Shown here piece after piece: positions 56,165 through 64,000 of a stretch of 64,000 nucleotides of DNA. The notes beneath the pieces are model-generated. The model was not told where the DNA came from. It did not search any database and was given only the letters and a program-made list of their open reading frames with translations. How positions within the stretch are numbered: position 1 is the stretch's first letter; every line of letters begins with the position of its first letter. Origin of the DNA: CAZJRB01 sp964547995 (GTDB taxonomy: Bacteria; Planctomycetota; Planctomycetia; Pirellulales; Thermoguttaceae); the NCBI GenBank assembly GCA_964547995.1, contig CAZJRB010000026.1, positions 1-64,000 of the forward strand. Direction: 5' to 3'. The position numbers were made by a program, and so were the translations under genes.

Positions 56165-57634
56165 TTACTTCGCTCCCCCTTCGGCTCTCTTGGCTTGTTC
56201 CCCGGCCTGCTCGATGGCGCCGACGTACATGAACGCATCCTCGGGCAGGTGGTCCCACTTGCCGTCGGCCAGCTCCTCGAAGCTGCGGATCGTCTCCTCC
56301 AGCGACGTGATCTCGCCCGGCTTGCCGGTGAACGCTTCGGCCACCAGGAACGGCTGCGAGAGGAACCGCTCCATCCGCCGGGCGCGGTGTACGACCAGCT
56401 TGTCCTCTTCGCTGAGTTCGTCGACGCCGAGGATCGCGATGATGTCCTGCAACTCGCGGTAGCGCTGCAAGGTCTTCTGCACGCGCCGGGCAATGGCGTA
56501 GTGCCGGTCTCCCACGTATTGCGGATCGAGAACCCGGCTGGAGGAAGCCAGCGGGTCGACGGCCGGGTAAATGCCCTTTTCCGTAATCGACCGCTCGAGG
56601 TAGACGAACGCATCGAGCTGCGCGAACGCGGTCGCCGGGGCCGGATCGGTCGGGTCGTCGGCCGGGACGTAGATCGCCTGGACCGACGTGATCGCCCCCT
56701 TGGCCGTCGAGGCGATCCGTTCTTGCAGGGCGCCCATCTCGGTTGCCAGCGTCGGTTGATAGCCCACGGCCGACGGCATCCGGCCGAGCAAGGCCGACAC
56801 TTCACTTCCCGCCTGGGAGAACCGGAAGATGTTGTCGATGAACAGCAGCACGTCGGAGCCGGTTACGTCGCGGAAATACTCGGCCATGGTCAACGCCGAG
56901 AGACCGACGCGAAGGCGCGCGCCCGGCGGCTCGTTCATCTGGCCGAAGACCATGCAGGTGTGTTCGATGACGCTCTTTCCGGTATCGCCGATCTTGGTTT
57001 CCTGCATTTCGAGCCAGAGGTCGTTTCCCTCGCGTGTCCGCTCGCCGACGCCGGCAAAGACGGAGTATCCGCCGTGGGCCGACGCGATCCGCGCGATCAG
57101 CTCGGTCAGGATGACCGTCTTCCCCAGTCCGGCCCCGCCGAAAAGCCCGGCCTTGCCGCCGCGGACGAACGGCGTCAGCAGGTCGATCACCTTGATGCCC
57201 GTCTCGAAAATTTCGGTCTTCGTCGACAGGTCGGTGACTTCCGGCGGTTCGCGGTGGATCGGCCAATAGTCCTCGGCTTCGATATCGCCGCGCCCGTCGA
57301 CCGTCTCGCCGGTCAGGTTGAACACGCGGCCGAGAGTGCCGAGCCCGACGGGGACCTTCACGGGGGAACCCGTGTCGACGCACTCCATCCCGCGGACCAT
57401 GCCGTCGGTGCTTCCCAGCGCGACGCACCGCACGCGGCCGCCGCCGAGGTGCTGTTGGACTTCGCCCATAAGAGCAAGCTTCACGCCTTTCGTATCCGAT
57501 GAAACCTTGATCGCGTTGTAAATGGCCGGAAGCCGATCTTCGGCAAACTGGGCGTCGAAGGTCGAGCCGATGATCTGGGTAACGCGGCCGATGTTCTGCG
57601 TGCTCGTCCGGGCGGCTGTGGATCCGGTAGACAT
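56165..57634 (-). CDS. atpD: ATP synthase beta subunit
   Basis: A 489-residue catalytic subunit. It has the P-loop GGAGLGKTV (about residue 164), the catalytic GERTREGNDLW, DVLLFIDNIFRFSQAGSEVSALLGRMPSAVGYQPTL-type segments, and LDAFVYLERSITEKGIYPAVDPL. All are strongly conserved. Length is slightly above average. The start codon lacks a clear ribosome-binding site. It lies 117 bases after atpG, a gap containing small repeats. Confidence 0.96.
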   Translation of the reverse strand: MSTGSTAARTSTQNIGRVTQIIGSTFDAQFAEDRLPAIYNAIKVSSDTKGVKLALMGEVQQHLGGGRVRCVALGSTDGMVRGMECVDTGSPVKVPVGLGTLGRVFNLTGETVDGRGDIEAEDYWPIHREPPEVTDLSTKTEIFETGIKVIDLLTPFVRGGKAGLFGGAGLGKTVILTELIARIASAHGGYSVFAGVGERTREGNDLWLEMQETKIGDTGKSVIEHTCMVFGQMNEPPGARLRVGLSALTMAEYFRDVTGSDVLLFIDNIFRFSQAGSEVSALLGRMPSAVGYQPTLATEMGALQERIASTAKGAITSVQAIYVPADDPTDPAPATAFAQLDAFVYLERSITEKGIYPAVDPLASSSRVLDPQYVGDRHYAIARRVQKTLQRYRELQDIIAILGVDELSEEDKLVVHRARRMERFLSQPFLVAEAFTGKPGEITSLEETIRSFEELADGKWDHLPEDAFMYVGAIEQAGEQAKRAEGGAK

Positions 57635-57679
57635 GTTCGTTGGGTTAGATTAAGGGGGGTTTTGGGGTTGTTCCAACGG

Positions 57680-57745
57680 AACCCCGGCACGCAGTGCCGA
57701 GGCTTTTGCTCTCAACTCTCGACTCTCAACTCTCGGCTCTCAACT
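57680..57745. repeat. Short repeats between atpG and atpD
   Basis: AACCCCGGCACGCAGTGCCG (57680-57699) is the complement of the element at 53-72. It is followed by a degenerate tandem of CTCTCAACTCTCGA-type units (57710-57742). Confidence 0.6.
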
Positions 57746-57751
57746 TCCTGC

Positions 57752-58630
57752 TTACTGGTTCAGGGCCTCCGCTCCTCCGATGATCTCGAGCAGCTCGCTG
57801 GTGATCTGGCCTTGCCGCGCGCGGTTGTAGATCATGCTCAAATGTTTGATCATCGAATCGGCGTTGTCGGTGGCCGCTTTCATGGCGACCATTCGTGCAA
57901 TCTGTTCGCTCACCGCCGCATTAAGGAAACACTTGAACAGCTTCACTTTGAAGCCGGTCGGCACGACCTCGTCGAGAATGCTTTTGGCCGAGGGGAGGAA
58001 GTCGAACTGGGGCCGGTCGGCCCGGTCCTCTTCCTCGAGCGATTCCACGTCGACCAGCGGCAGCAACGTTTCCACCACGGCACGCTGCCGGCCGGCGCTC
58101 TCGAATCTCGTATAGGCGACGTCGAGCCGGTCGAGCTGTCCCGTCTCGTAGCTTTCGAGGAAGTGATTCGCCAGCAGCTCCACCTCGTCGAACGCCGGCC
58201 GGTCTTCAAAATGCGTGAAGGTCTCGTCCAGCCGGATCTTGCGGAACTTGAACGCGGCAATTCCCCGCTTGCCGGAAACCTCCAGCCGGGTATGGGGCAT
58301 CGCCGCTTGGAGCCGTTTCCAGCGGGCCTGTGCCAGACGCAGCACGCCGCTGTTGTAGCCGCCGCAGAGTCCCCGGTTGGCCGTCAGCACCAGCAGCGTG
58401 GCGCGTTTGACGGGTTGGCGCACTTCCAGGAGCGGATGGTGGATTTCCAGGCCGCTCCGTATCAAGTCGCTCACCAGCGCGGTAATGCGCCGCGTGTAGG
58501 CGGTTGCCGCCGTTGCCCGGTTCATCGCCCGCTTGAAGCGGGCCGTGGCTATCAACTCCATCGTCCGCGTGATCTTGCGGATGTTGCGGATCGATTTCCG
58601 GCGCTTGTCTAATGCTCGGGCTTTGGCCAT
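57752..58630 (-). CDS. atpG: ATP synthase gamma subunit
   Basis: A 292-residue central stalk subunit. The N-terminal helix begins AKARALDKRRKSIRNIRKITRTM and contains the expected ELIATARFKRA. The nucleotide-site-like VLTANRGLCGGYNSGVLR is conserved, and the C-terminal coiled helix ends YNRARQGQITSELLEIIGGAEAL. It is complete and follows atpA by 12 bases. Confidence 0.95.
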   Translation of the reverse strand: MAKARALDKRRKSIRNIRKITRTMELIATARFKRAMNRATAATAYTRRITALVSDLIRSGLEIHHPLLEVRQPVKRATLLVLTANRGLCGGYNSGVLRLAQARWKRLQAAMPHTRLEVSGKRGIAAFKFRKIRLDETFTHFEDRPAFDEVELLANHFLESYETGQLDRLDVAYTRFESAGRQRAVVETLLPLVDVESLEEEDRADRPQFDFLPSAKSILDEVVPTGFKVKLFKCFLNAAVSEQIARMVAMKAATDNADSMIKHLSMIYNRARQGQITSELLEIIGGAEALNQ

Positions 58631-58642
58631 CCTGCTACTCTC

Positions 58643-60652
<2,010 letters not shown>

Positions 60653-61307
60653 GAACGCTCCTGTCGATCATTTGCTTTCGGATGATTTTCAACCGGTTGG
60701 CGATCGAGCCGTCGTAGACGACGTCGCCGAGTCGAACGACGGCGCCGCCGATCAGGTCGGGATCGGTCGCGCGCGTGAGGACGGGTTCGCCGCCCAGCTT
60801 CTTGCGAAGGGCCTCGGCGATGCCCCGTGCCTGTTGTTCGCCGATCTCCGTAGCGGTCGTCAGCGTTACCGGGACCCGGCCGCGCCGGCGGTCATCGAGC
60901 AAGCGGGCCTGCCGGTGAATCGCCCGAAGACAATCAAGCCGCCCGTGGCGCGAGACGACCTTGAGGAAATTCACCATCAAGGGCGAACCCCGCTCGGCGA
61001 ATACGCGGTCGATGATGTCGACCTTCTCGTCGTGCGGAATCAAGCCGGAAGCGAAGATCTCTTCCAGCTTGGGAAAGGCCGCCAGGACGTCGTCGATCAG
61101 CGAATCGAACTCTTCGAGCATCGATGGCGTTTCGCCCGCCTTCCCGGCGGCGTCCAGCAGCGCCTCGGCGTAGACGCCGGCGATGTGCTCGATGCCGGCC
61201 TGCGGCTCGATCCCGGCCGCGGTTCGGGCGTGCTCGGCGTTCTGGTCGTGGGGTTCGCTCATGGCGTCTCGATGCCCGTTCGTCCTTGTGGAAACGCTGC
61301 GGTCTAT

Positions 61308-62018
61308 CTAATTGTTACTTGGTGGTTGTCTGCCGAAGTCGCTCATGGTCCGTTCGATCAGGCTGGCGTGATCGGCGGGTTTCAACTCGGCGCGGACGAT
61401 CTTTCCGGCCAGATCGACCGCCAGGTCGGCGCTCTTCTCGGCCAGCTCCTTCAGGGCGCCGGCCGTCGCGGTGTCGATGTCCTGCAAGGCCCGCTGGCGT
61501 TCGGCGTCGGCATCCGTTTTGGCCTTGTCCACCATCTCCCGGCCGACTTGCTCGGCATCGTGGCGTCCCCGCTCGATGATCCGGCGGACCTCGTCCGTGG
61601 CGCCGGCGAGCTTCTGCTCGTACTGGGCGAGCAACTGCCGGGCGTCCCGGTTTGCCTGCTCGGCACCGTCAATCTGATCGGCAATTCCCTTCTCGCGTTT
61701 TTCGAGGCCTTCGGCGATCGGTTTCCAGGCGAACTTCCAGAGAACGGCCAGAAGCAGCAGGAAAATAACCGCCGTCCAGATGGCAAGGTCCTTCTTCAGC
61801 TCCAGCGGGTCGGTGCTGACCTCGCCCTTCTTGGCGTGTTCGTCGTGCGTGCCGAACGGGTCTTCTTTTGCCTCGTGGAGAAGCTCCTTGACCCCCTCGG
61901 TAACCGCACGCTCCTCCTCGGCCAGCACCGGGTCGTGCGCTGCGCGCGCCGAGGTGCTGCCCAGGGCCGTCACGGCCAGGGCCACGCCCAGGCCGGAAAG
62001 AACTCGTGTGAGGATCAT
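61308..62018 (-). CDS. atpF: ATP synthase b subunit
   Basis: A 236-residue subunit. It begins with a signal-peptide-like stretch (LGVALAVTALGSTSARA) and an extra about 55-residue hydrophilic segment. The membrane helix (AIWTAVIFLLLLAVLWKFAW, about 80-100) and the long charged coiled coil of the stator come next. The N-terminal export-like segment is unusual compared with E. coli but recurs in planctomycetal atpF, as far as I recall. GAGGCAG precedes the ATG. It lies 16 bases after atpE. Confidence 0.9.
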   Translation of the reverse strand: MILTRVLSGLGVALAVTALGSTSARAAHDPVLAEEERAVTEGVKELLHEAKEDPFGTHDEHAKKGEVSTDPLELKKDLAIWTAVIFLLLLAVLWKFAWKPIAEGLEKREKGIADQIDGAEQANRDARQLLAQYEQKLAGATDEVRRIIERGRHDAEQVGREMVDKAKTDADAERQRALQDIDTATAGALKELAEKSADLAVDLAGKIVRAELKPADHASLIERTMSDFGRQPPSNN

Positions 62019-62034
62019 GGCACTGCCTCATGCG

Positions 62035-62376
62035 TCATGCGTACAGGGACAACAAACAGACGATCAGTCCGAAAAAGGTCGCCCCTTCGATCAGCGCCGC
62101 CGCGATGATCATCGCCGTTTGGATGTTGTCGGCGACTTCGGGCTGGCGGGCCATGCTCTCGACCGCACAGGAACCGATCTTGCCGATCCCGTAGCCGGCG
62201 CCGATGATGATGATGCCCGCACCGAACGCCCCGCCAAGGACGATCCACGCATTGGGATCGGTATCTGTTTTTGCCGCCGGTTCCTCGCCCGTTCCGGCTT
62301 CTTCCTGTGCGAGGGCGGGCGCAGCCATGAGCAACAGCACGAAACACAAGGCTGCAATCTTCGTCAACTTGTTCAC
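62035..62376 (-). CDS. atpE: ATP synthase c subunit
   Basis: A 113-residue proteolipid. An N-terminal signal-peptide-like region (ALCFVLLLMAAPALAQEE) and a short hydrophilic part precede the two-helix c-subunit core. Helix 1 has GAGYGIGKIGSCAVESMARQPE and helix 2 the ion-binding glutamate in AALIEGATFFGLIVCLL. The glutamine of helix 1 and the ES/ET after the helix 2 glutamate that mark Na+-binding rings are absent (Ile, then Gly-Ala), so H+ coupling is more likely. GTG at 62376 is taken because GGAAGGAG abuts the ATG at 62385 but is 9 bases from the GTG. Confidence 0.92.
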   Translation of the reverse strand: MNKLTKIAALCFVLLLMAAPALAQEEAGTGEEPAAKTDTDPNAWIVLGGAFGAGIIIIGAGYGIGKIGSCAVESMARQPEVADNIQTAMIIAAALIEGATFFGLIVCLLSLYA

Positions 62377-62442
62377 TTGATCCATCTCCTTCCAATAACC
62401 CGGTTTCTGACACCGCCATCCGGCGCACGAACCCGCAGGGAA

Positions 62443-63264
62443 TCAGTGCTGGTGGATCGCCATGCCGATAAACAATGCTGAAAGAAACGCAAAAATGTAC
62501 GCCTGGATAAAAGCGACCAGGAGTTCGAGCAAACACAGCGCCACCGCGCCGAGAACGCTGCTGACCGTCACCCCCGACCAAAGCACAATATGATGTTCTG
62601 CCGTCATCGCAATAAAGCCGACAACGACGGCCAACACCAGGTGGCCGGCAAACATGTTCGCCAATAAACGAATGGAAAGCACAAAATGCCGAATGCCCAA
62701 CCCGACGATCTCGATCACGAAGACCATCGGCTTGATCAAGATTGCCATCACAAACGGCAGTTCCATGTGAGGGACCTGGCCCGTCCAGAAACCAACCGGC
62801 CCGTACTTCTTCATGCCCGACCCGATGACGATCAAAAACGCGATGGCCGCCAGCGACACCGTGCAACCCCACGCACCCGTCGGCGAACCGGCCCAGGGTA
62901 CCAGCCCCAGCAGATTGCAGAACAGGATGAAGAAGAAGACCGTCCAAACATAGGGGAGGAACCGATCGGCGTCTTTGCGGCCGATGGCCGGCCGGGCCAC
63001 CTGGTCGCGGAGAAACAACAGAATCACCTCGAAGAAATTCCACAAAAGGCCCCGAGGACGCTTGCCCGTTCGAATCCGCCACGCCAGGGGAACGAAAATC
63101 ATGATCATCAACACCGCTGCCACGACTTCCAAAACCATGAATTTCGTCAACTCCATCCCAATAGGCTCGAGCACTTGAGGGATGTCGAAGTGCTTCCCGC
63201 CGGGGAGGTGGAAGGACTCGGCGTCCTTCACGTGCGACATCAGTTCTGCGGGATCAACGGCCAT
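62443..63264 (-). CDS. atpB: ATP synthase a subunit
   Basis: A 273-residue membrane subunit forming the ion channels beside the c ring. Conserved pieces are NLLGLVPWAGSPTGAWGCTVSLA, the critical arginine helix SIRLLANMFAGHLVLAV (Arg near 196) and the C-terminal ELLVAFIQAYIFAFLSALFIGMAI. About 60 residues precede the first canonical helix, including an N-terminal amphipathic part. It is complete and lies between atpI and atpE. Confidence 0.94.
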   Translation of the reverse strand: MAVDPAELMSHVKDAESFHLPGGKHFDIPQVLEPIGMELTKFMVLEVVAAVLMIMIFVPLAWRIRTGKRPRGLLWNFFEVILLFLRDQVARPAIGRKDADRFLPYVWTVFFFILFCNLLGLVPWAGSPTGAWGCTVSLAAIAFLIVIGSGMKKYGPVGFWTGQVPHMELPFVMAILIKPMVFVIEIVGLGIRHFVLSIRLLANMFAGHLVLAVVVGFIAMTAEHHIVLWSGVTVSSVLGAVALCLLELLVAFIQAYIFAFLSALFIGMAIHQH

Positions 63265-63291
63265 CGGTTACCTGATTTTTAACAATAACTC

Positions 63292-63717
63292 CTACGAGGT
63301 CTTCTTGCATCCCCCGTCCGGTTCGGGCTGCGGAAGCGACAGCACCGTCTCGACCGCCAGCGTAACGGGGAAGAAGACCAAAAGATAAAACAACAAGCCG
63401 GCCCTTGCCAGGGGACCGTCGATCAAGCTGGCCACCAGCCCGAAAGTCAGTGGAATACCCATTCGCGCTGCCATACCGAATAACAGCCCCCACAGCACGC
63501 GTCCGGGCGCCCGCAGCAAGTGGCTGATGACCAGGGCGATTTCCGCCCCGGCCAGACACGCCAGCCCCGCCAGGGCCGACGCCCACAGCCCCCCGCGGCC
63601 GGCGCAAAGATACGCTATCGGCGCTATCACCCCATAGAGCACCAGTGCCACCGTCCCGAGCATGGCGGCTCGGGCGGCGAGGCTTCGGTTTCGGAGGTCG
63701 GCGAAGCAGGTTCCCAT
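63292..63717 (-). CDS. atpI: AtpI-like protein, ATP synthase assembly
   Basis: A 141-residue membrane protein with about four hydrophobic helices (GTVALVLYGVIAPIAYLC, ALAGLACLAGAEIALVI, LLFGMAARMGIPLTFGLVASLI, LLFYLLVFFPVTLAVETVL). It matches AtpI by size, topology and its place directly before atpB; sequence similarity alone is weak. AtpI helps c-ring assembly in other bacteria. The ATG at 63717 has GGAGAA immediately upstream. A longer frame to 63939 would be encoded by palindromic repeats and is rejected. Confidence 0.7.
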   Translation of the reverse strand: MGTCFADLRNRSLAARAAMLGTVALVLYGVIAPIAYLCAGRGGLWASALAGLACLAGAEIALVISHLLRAPGRVLWGLLFGMAARMGIPLTFGLVASLIDGPLARAGLLFYLLVFFPVTLAVETVLSLPQPEPDGGCKKTS

Positions 63718-64000
63718 TTCTCCGGTGAACGCAGCAGGCACAATCGAGAGCCTATTTGCCCCTACGGCGAAGTCAAGGGAACTACGCCCATCCCCCCCGA
63801 AGAAATCCCGAATTCGTGAGAATTCGGGATTTTCCACGACTCTCCGAAGCCTCACGACTTCGGCTACGGGAGAATTTGGACTGCTGAATTTGCAACCCCT
63901 TGTCCAAATCCCGGGCTGATCCTCTTGTCGTTCTCCCAATCTTGCCGTACCGTTTGGGGCAGGTGGTCGTTGTTGAATAATACTACAGCGCCAAGTTGAG
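63718..64000. repeat. Palindromic elements upstream of the atp operon
   Basis: AAATCCCGAATTC / GAATTCGGGATTT (63803-63832) is a perfect 13-base stem with a GTGA loop. CCGAAG / CTTCGG (about 63845-63864) forms a second smaller hairpin. Both look like REP elements. The atp promoter should lie here or beyond, but I cannot call one. No gene is visible to the window end. Confidence 0.6.

Noticed and set aside
63718..63939. N-terminal extension of the AtpI-like protein
   Set aside because: It would be encoded by REP-like palindromes. The ATG at 63717 has its own GGAG site and begins just before the membrane helices.

Overview
The window is a high-G+C bacterial chromosome segment that looks planctomycetal. 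It carries a type-IV-pilin-like DUF1559 protein, a secretin-like repeat protein and a Hint-domain exported protein of kinds typical of Planctomycetota, plus small palindromic repeats between genes. MurD shows that peptidoglycan synthesis is present. The gene content points to an anaerobe: it encodes the carbonyl branch of the Wood-Ljungdahl pathway, a formate dehydrogenase with a diaphorase, a Na+-translocating NADH:quinone oxidoreductase and a complete F-type ATP synthase. Placement below phylum level (for example Pirellulales/Thermoguttaceae-like) would be a guess. No rRNA, tRNA, prophage or CRISPR array was seen.

Layout. 1-3.3 kb (minus strand): a DUF6941-hicB-hicA operon and a Hint-domain exported protein. 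3.7-15 kb (mostly plus): a secreted hypothetical, a HEAT-repeat protein, an FHA-ABC transporter, murD, a cupin, ligA, a REP-associated transposase between copies of its likely repeat, and a DUF1877 protein. 15-20.6 kb: an alcohol dehydrogenase, a DUF1559 pilin-like protein with a lipoprotein, and a large exported repeat protein. 20.7-44.5 kb (all minus): 21 co-directional genes. In transcription order they are cooC, cooS, cooF-like ferredoxin, [2Fe-2S] ferredoxin, PAS protein, SpoIIE phosphatase, NuoE-like, NuoF-like, NuoG/HydA-N-like, acsB, acsC, corrinoid activator, a second CooC-like ATPase, acsD, acsE and nqrABCDEF. 45-48 kb: a DUF3786 gene on plus, then a lower-G+C three-gene island (frameshifted gene, unknown protein, PIN-like protein). 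48-55.5 kb (minus): nuoE-like, a nuoF-gltD fusion, an inserted MNT-HEPN toxin-antitoxin pair, and fdhA. 55.7-63.7 kb (minus): atpI-B-E-F-H-A-G-D-C.

How the genes could work together (inference). FdhA with the NuoE/NuoF-GltD diaphorase would interconvert CO2 and formate using NAD(P)H and possibly ferredoxin. CooS makes or oxidises CO, AcsE passes methyl groups from methyl-tetrahydrofolate to the AcsCD corrinoid protein, and AcsB joins methyl, CO and CoA. The NuoE/NuoF/NuoG-like trio inside the CODH/ACS operon has no hydrogenase partner here and may couple CO or ferredoxin oxidation to NAD+. Nqr would then turn NADH into a sodium gradient at the quinone pool, where acetogens usually employ Rnf or Ech. 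The ATP synthase c-subunit lacks the usual sodium ligands and is probably proton-driven. The methyl-branch genes (fhs, folD, metF) are not in this window.

The most unusual features are: the CODH/ACS-diaphorase-Nqr arrangement with an embedded PAS/SpoIIE/ferredoxin regulatory set; an ATP synthase alpha subunit with a C-terminal extension of about 170 residues bearing CxxC and CxC; a toxin-antitoxin module inside the formate dehydrogenase locus; a dispersed palindromic repeat family with long and tandem forms; and the lower-G+C island.
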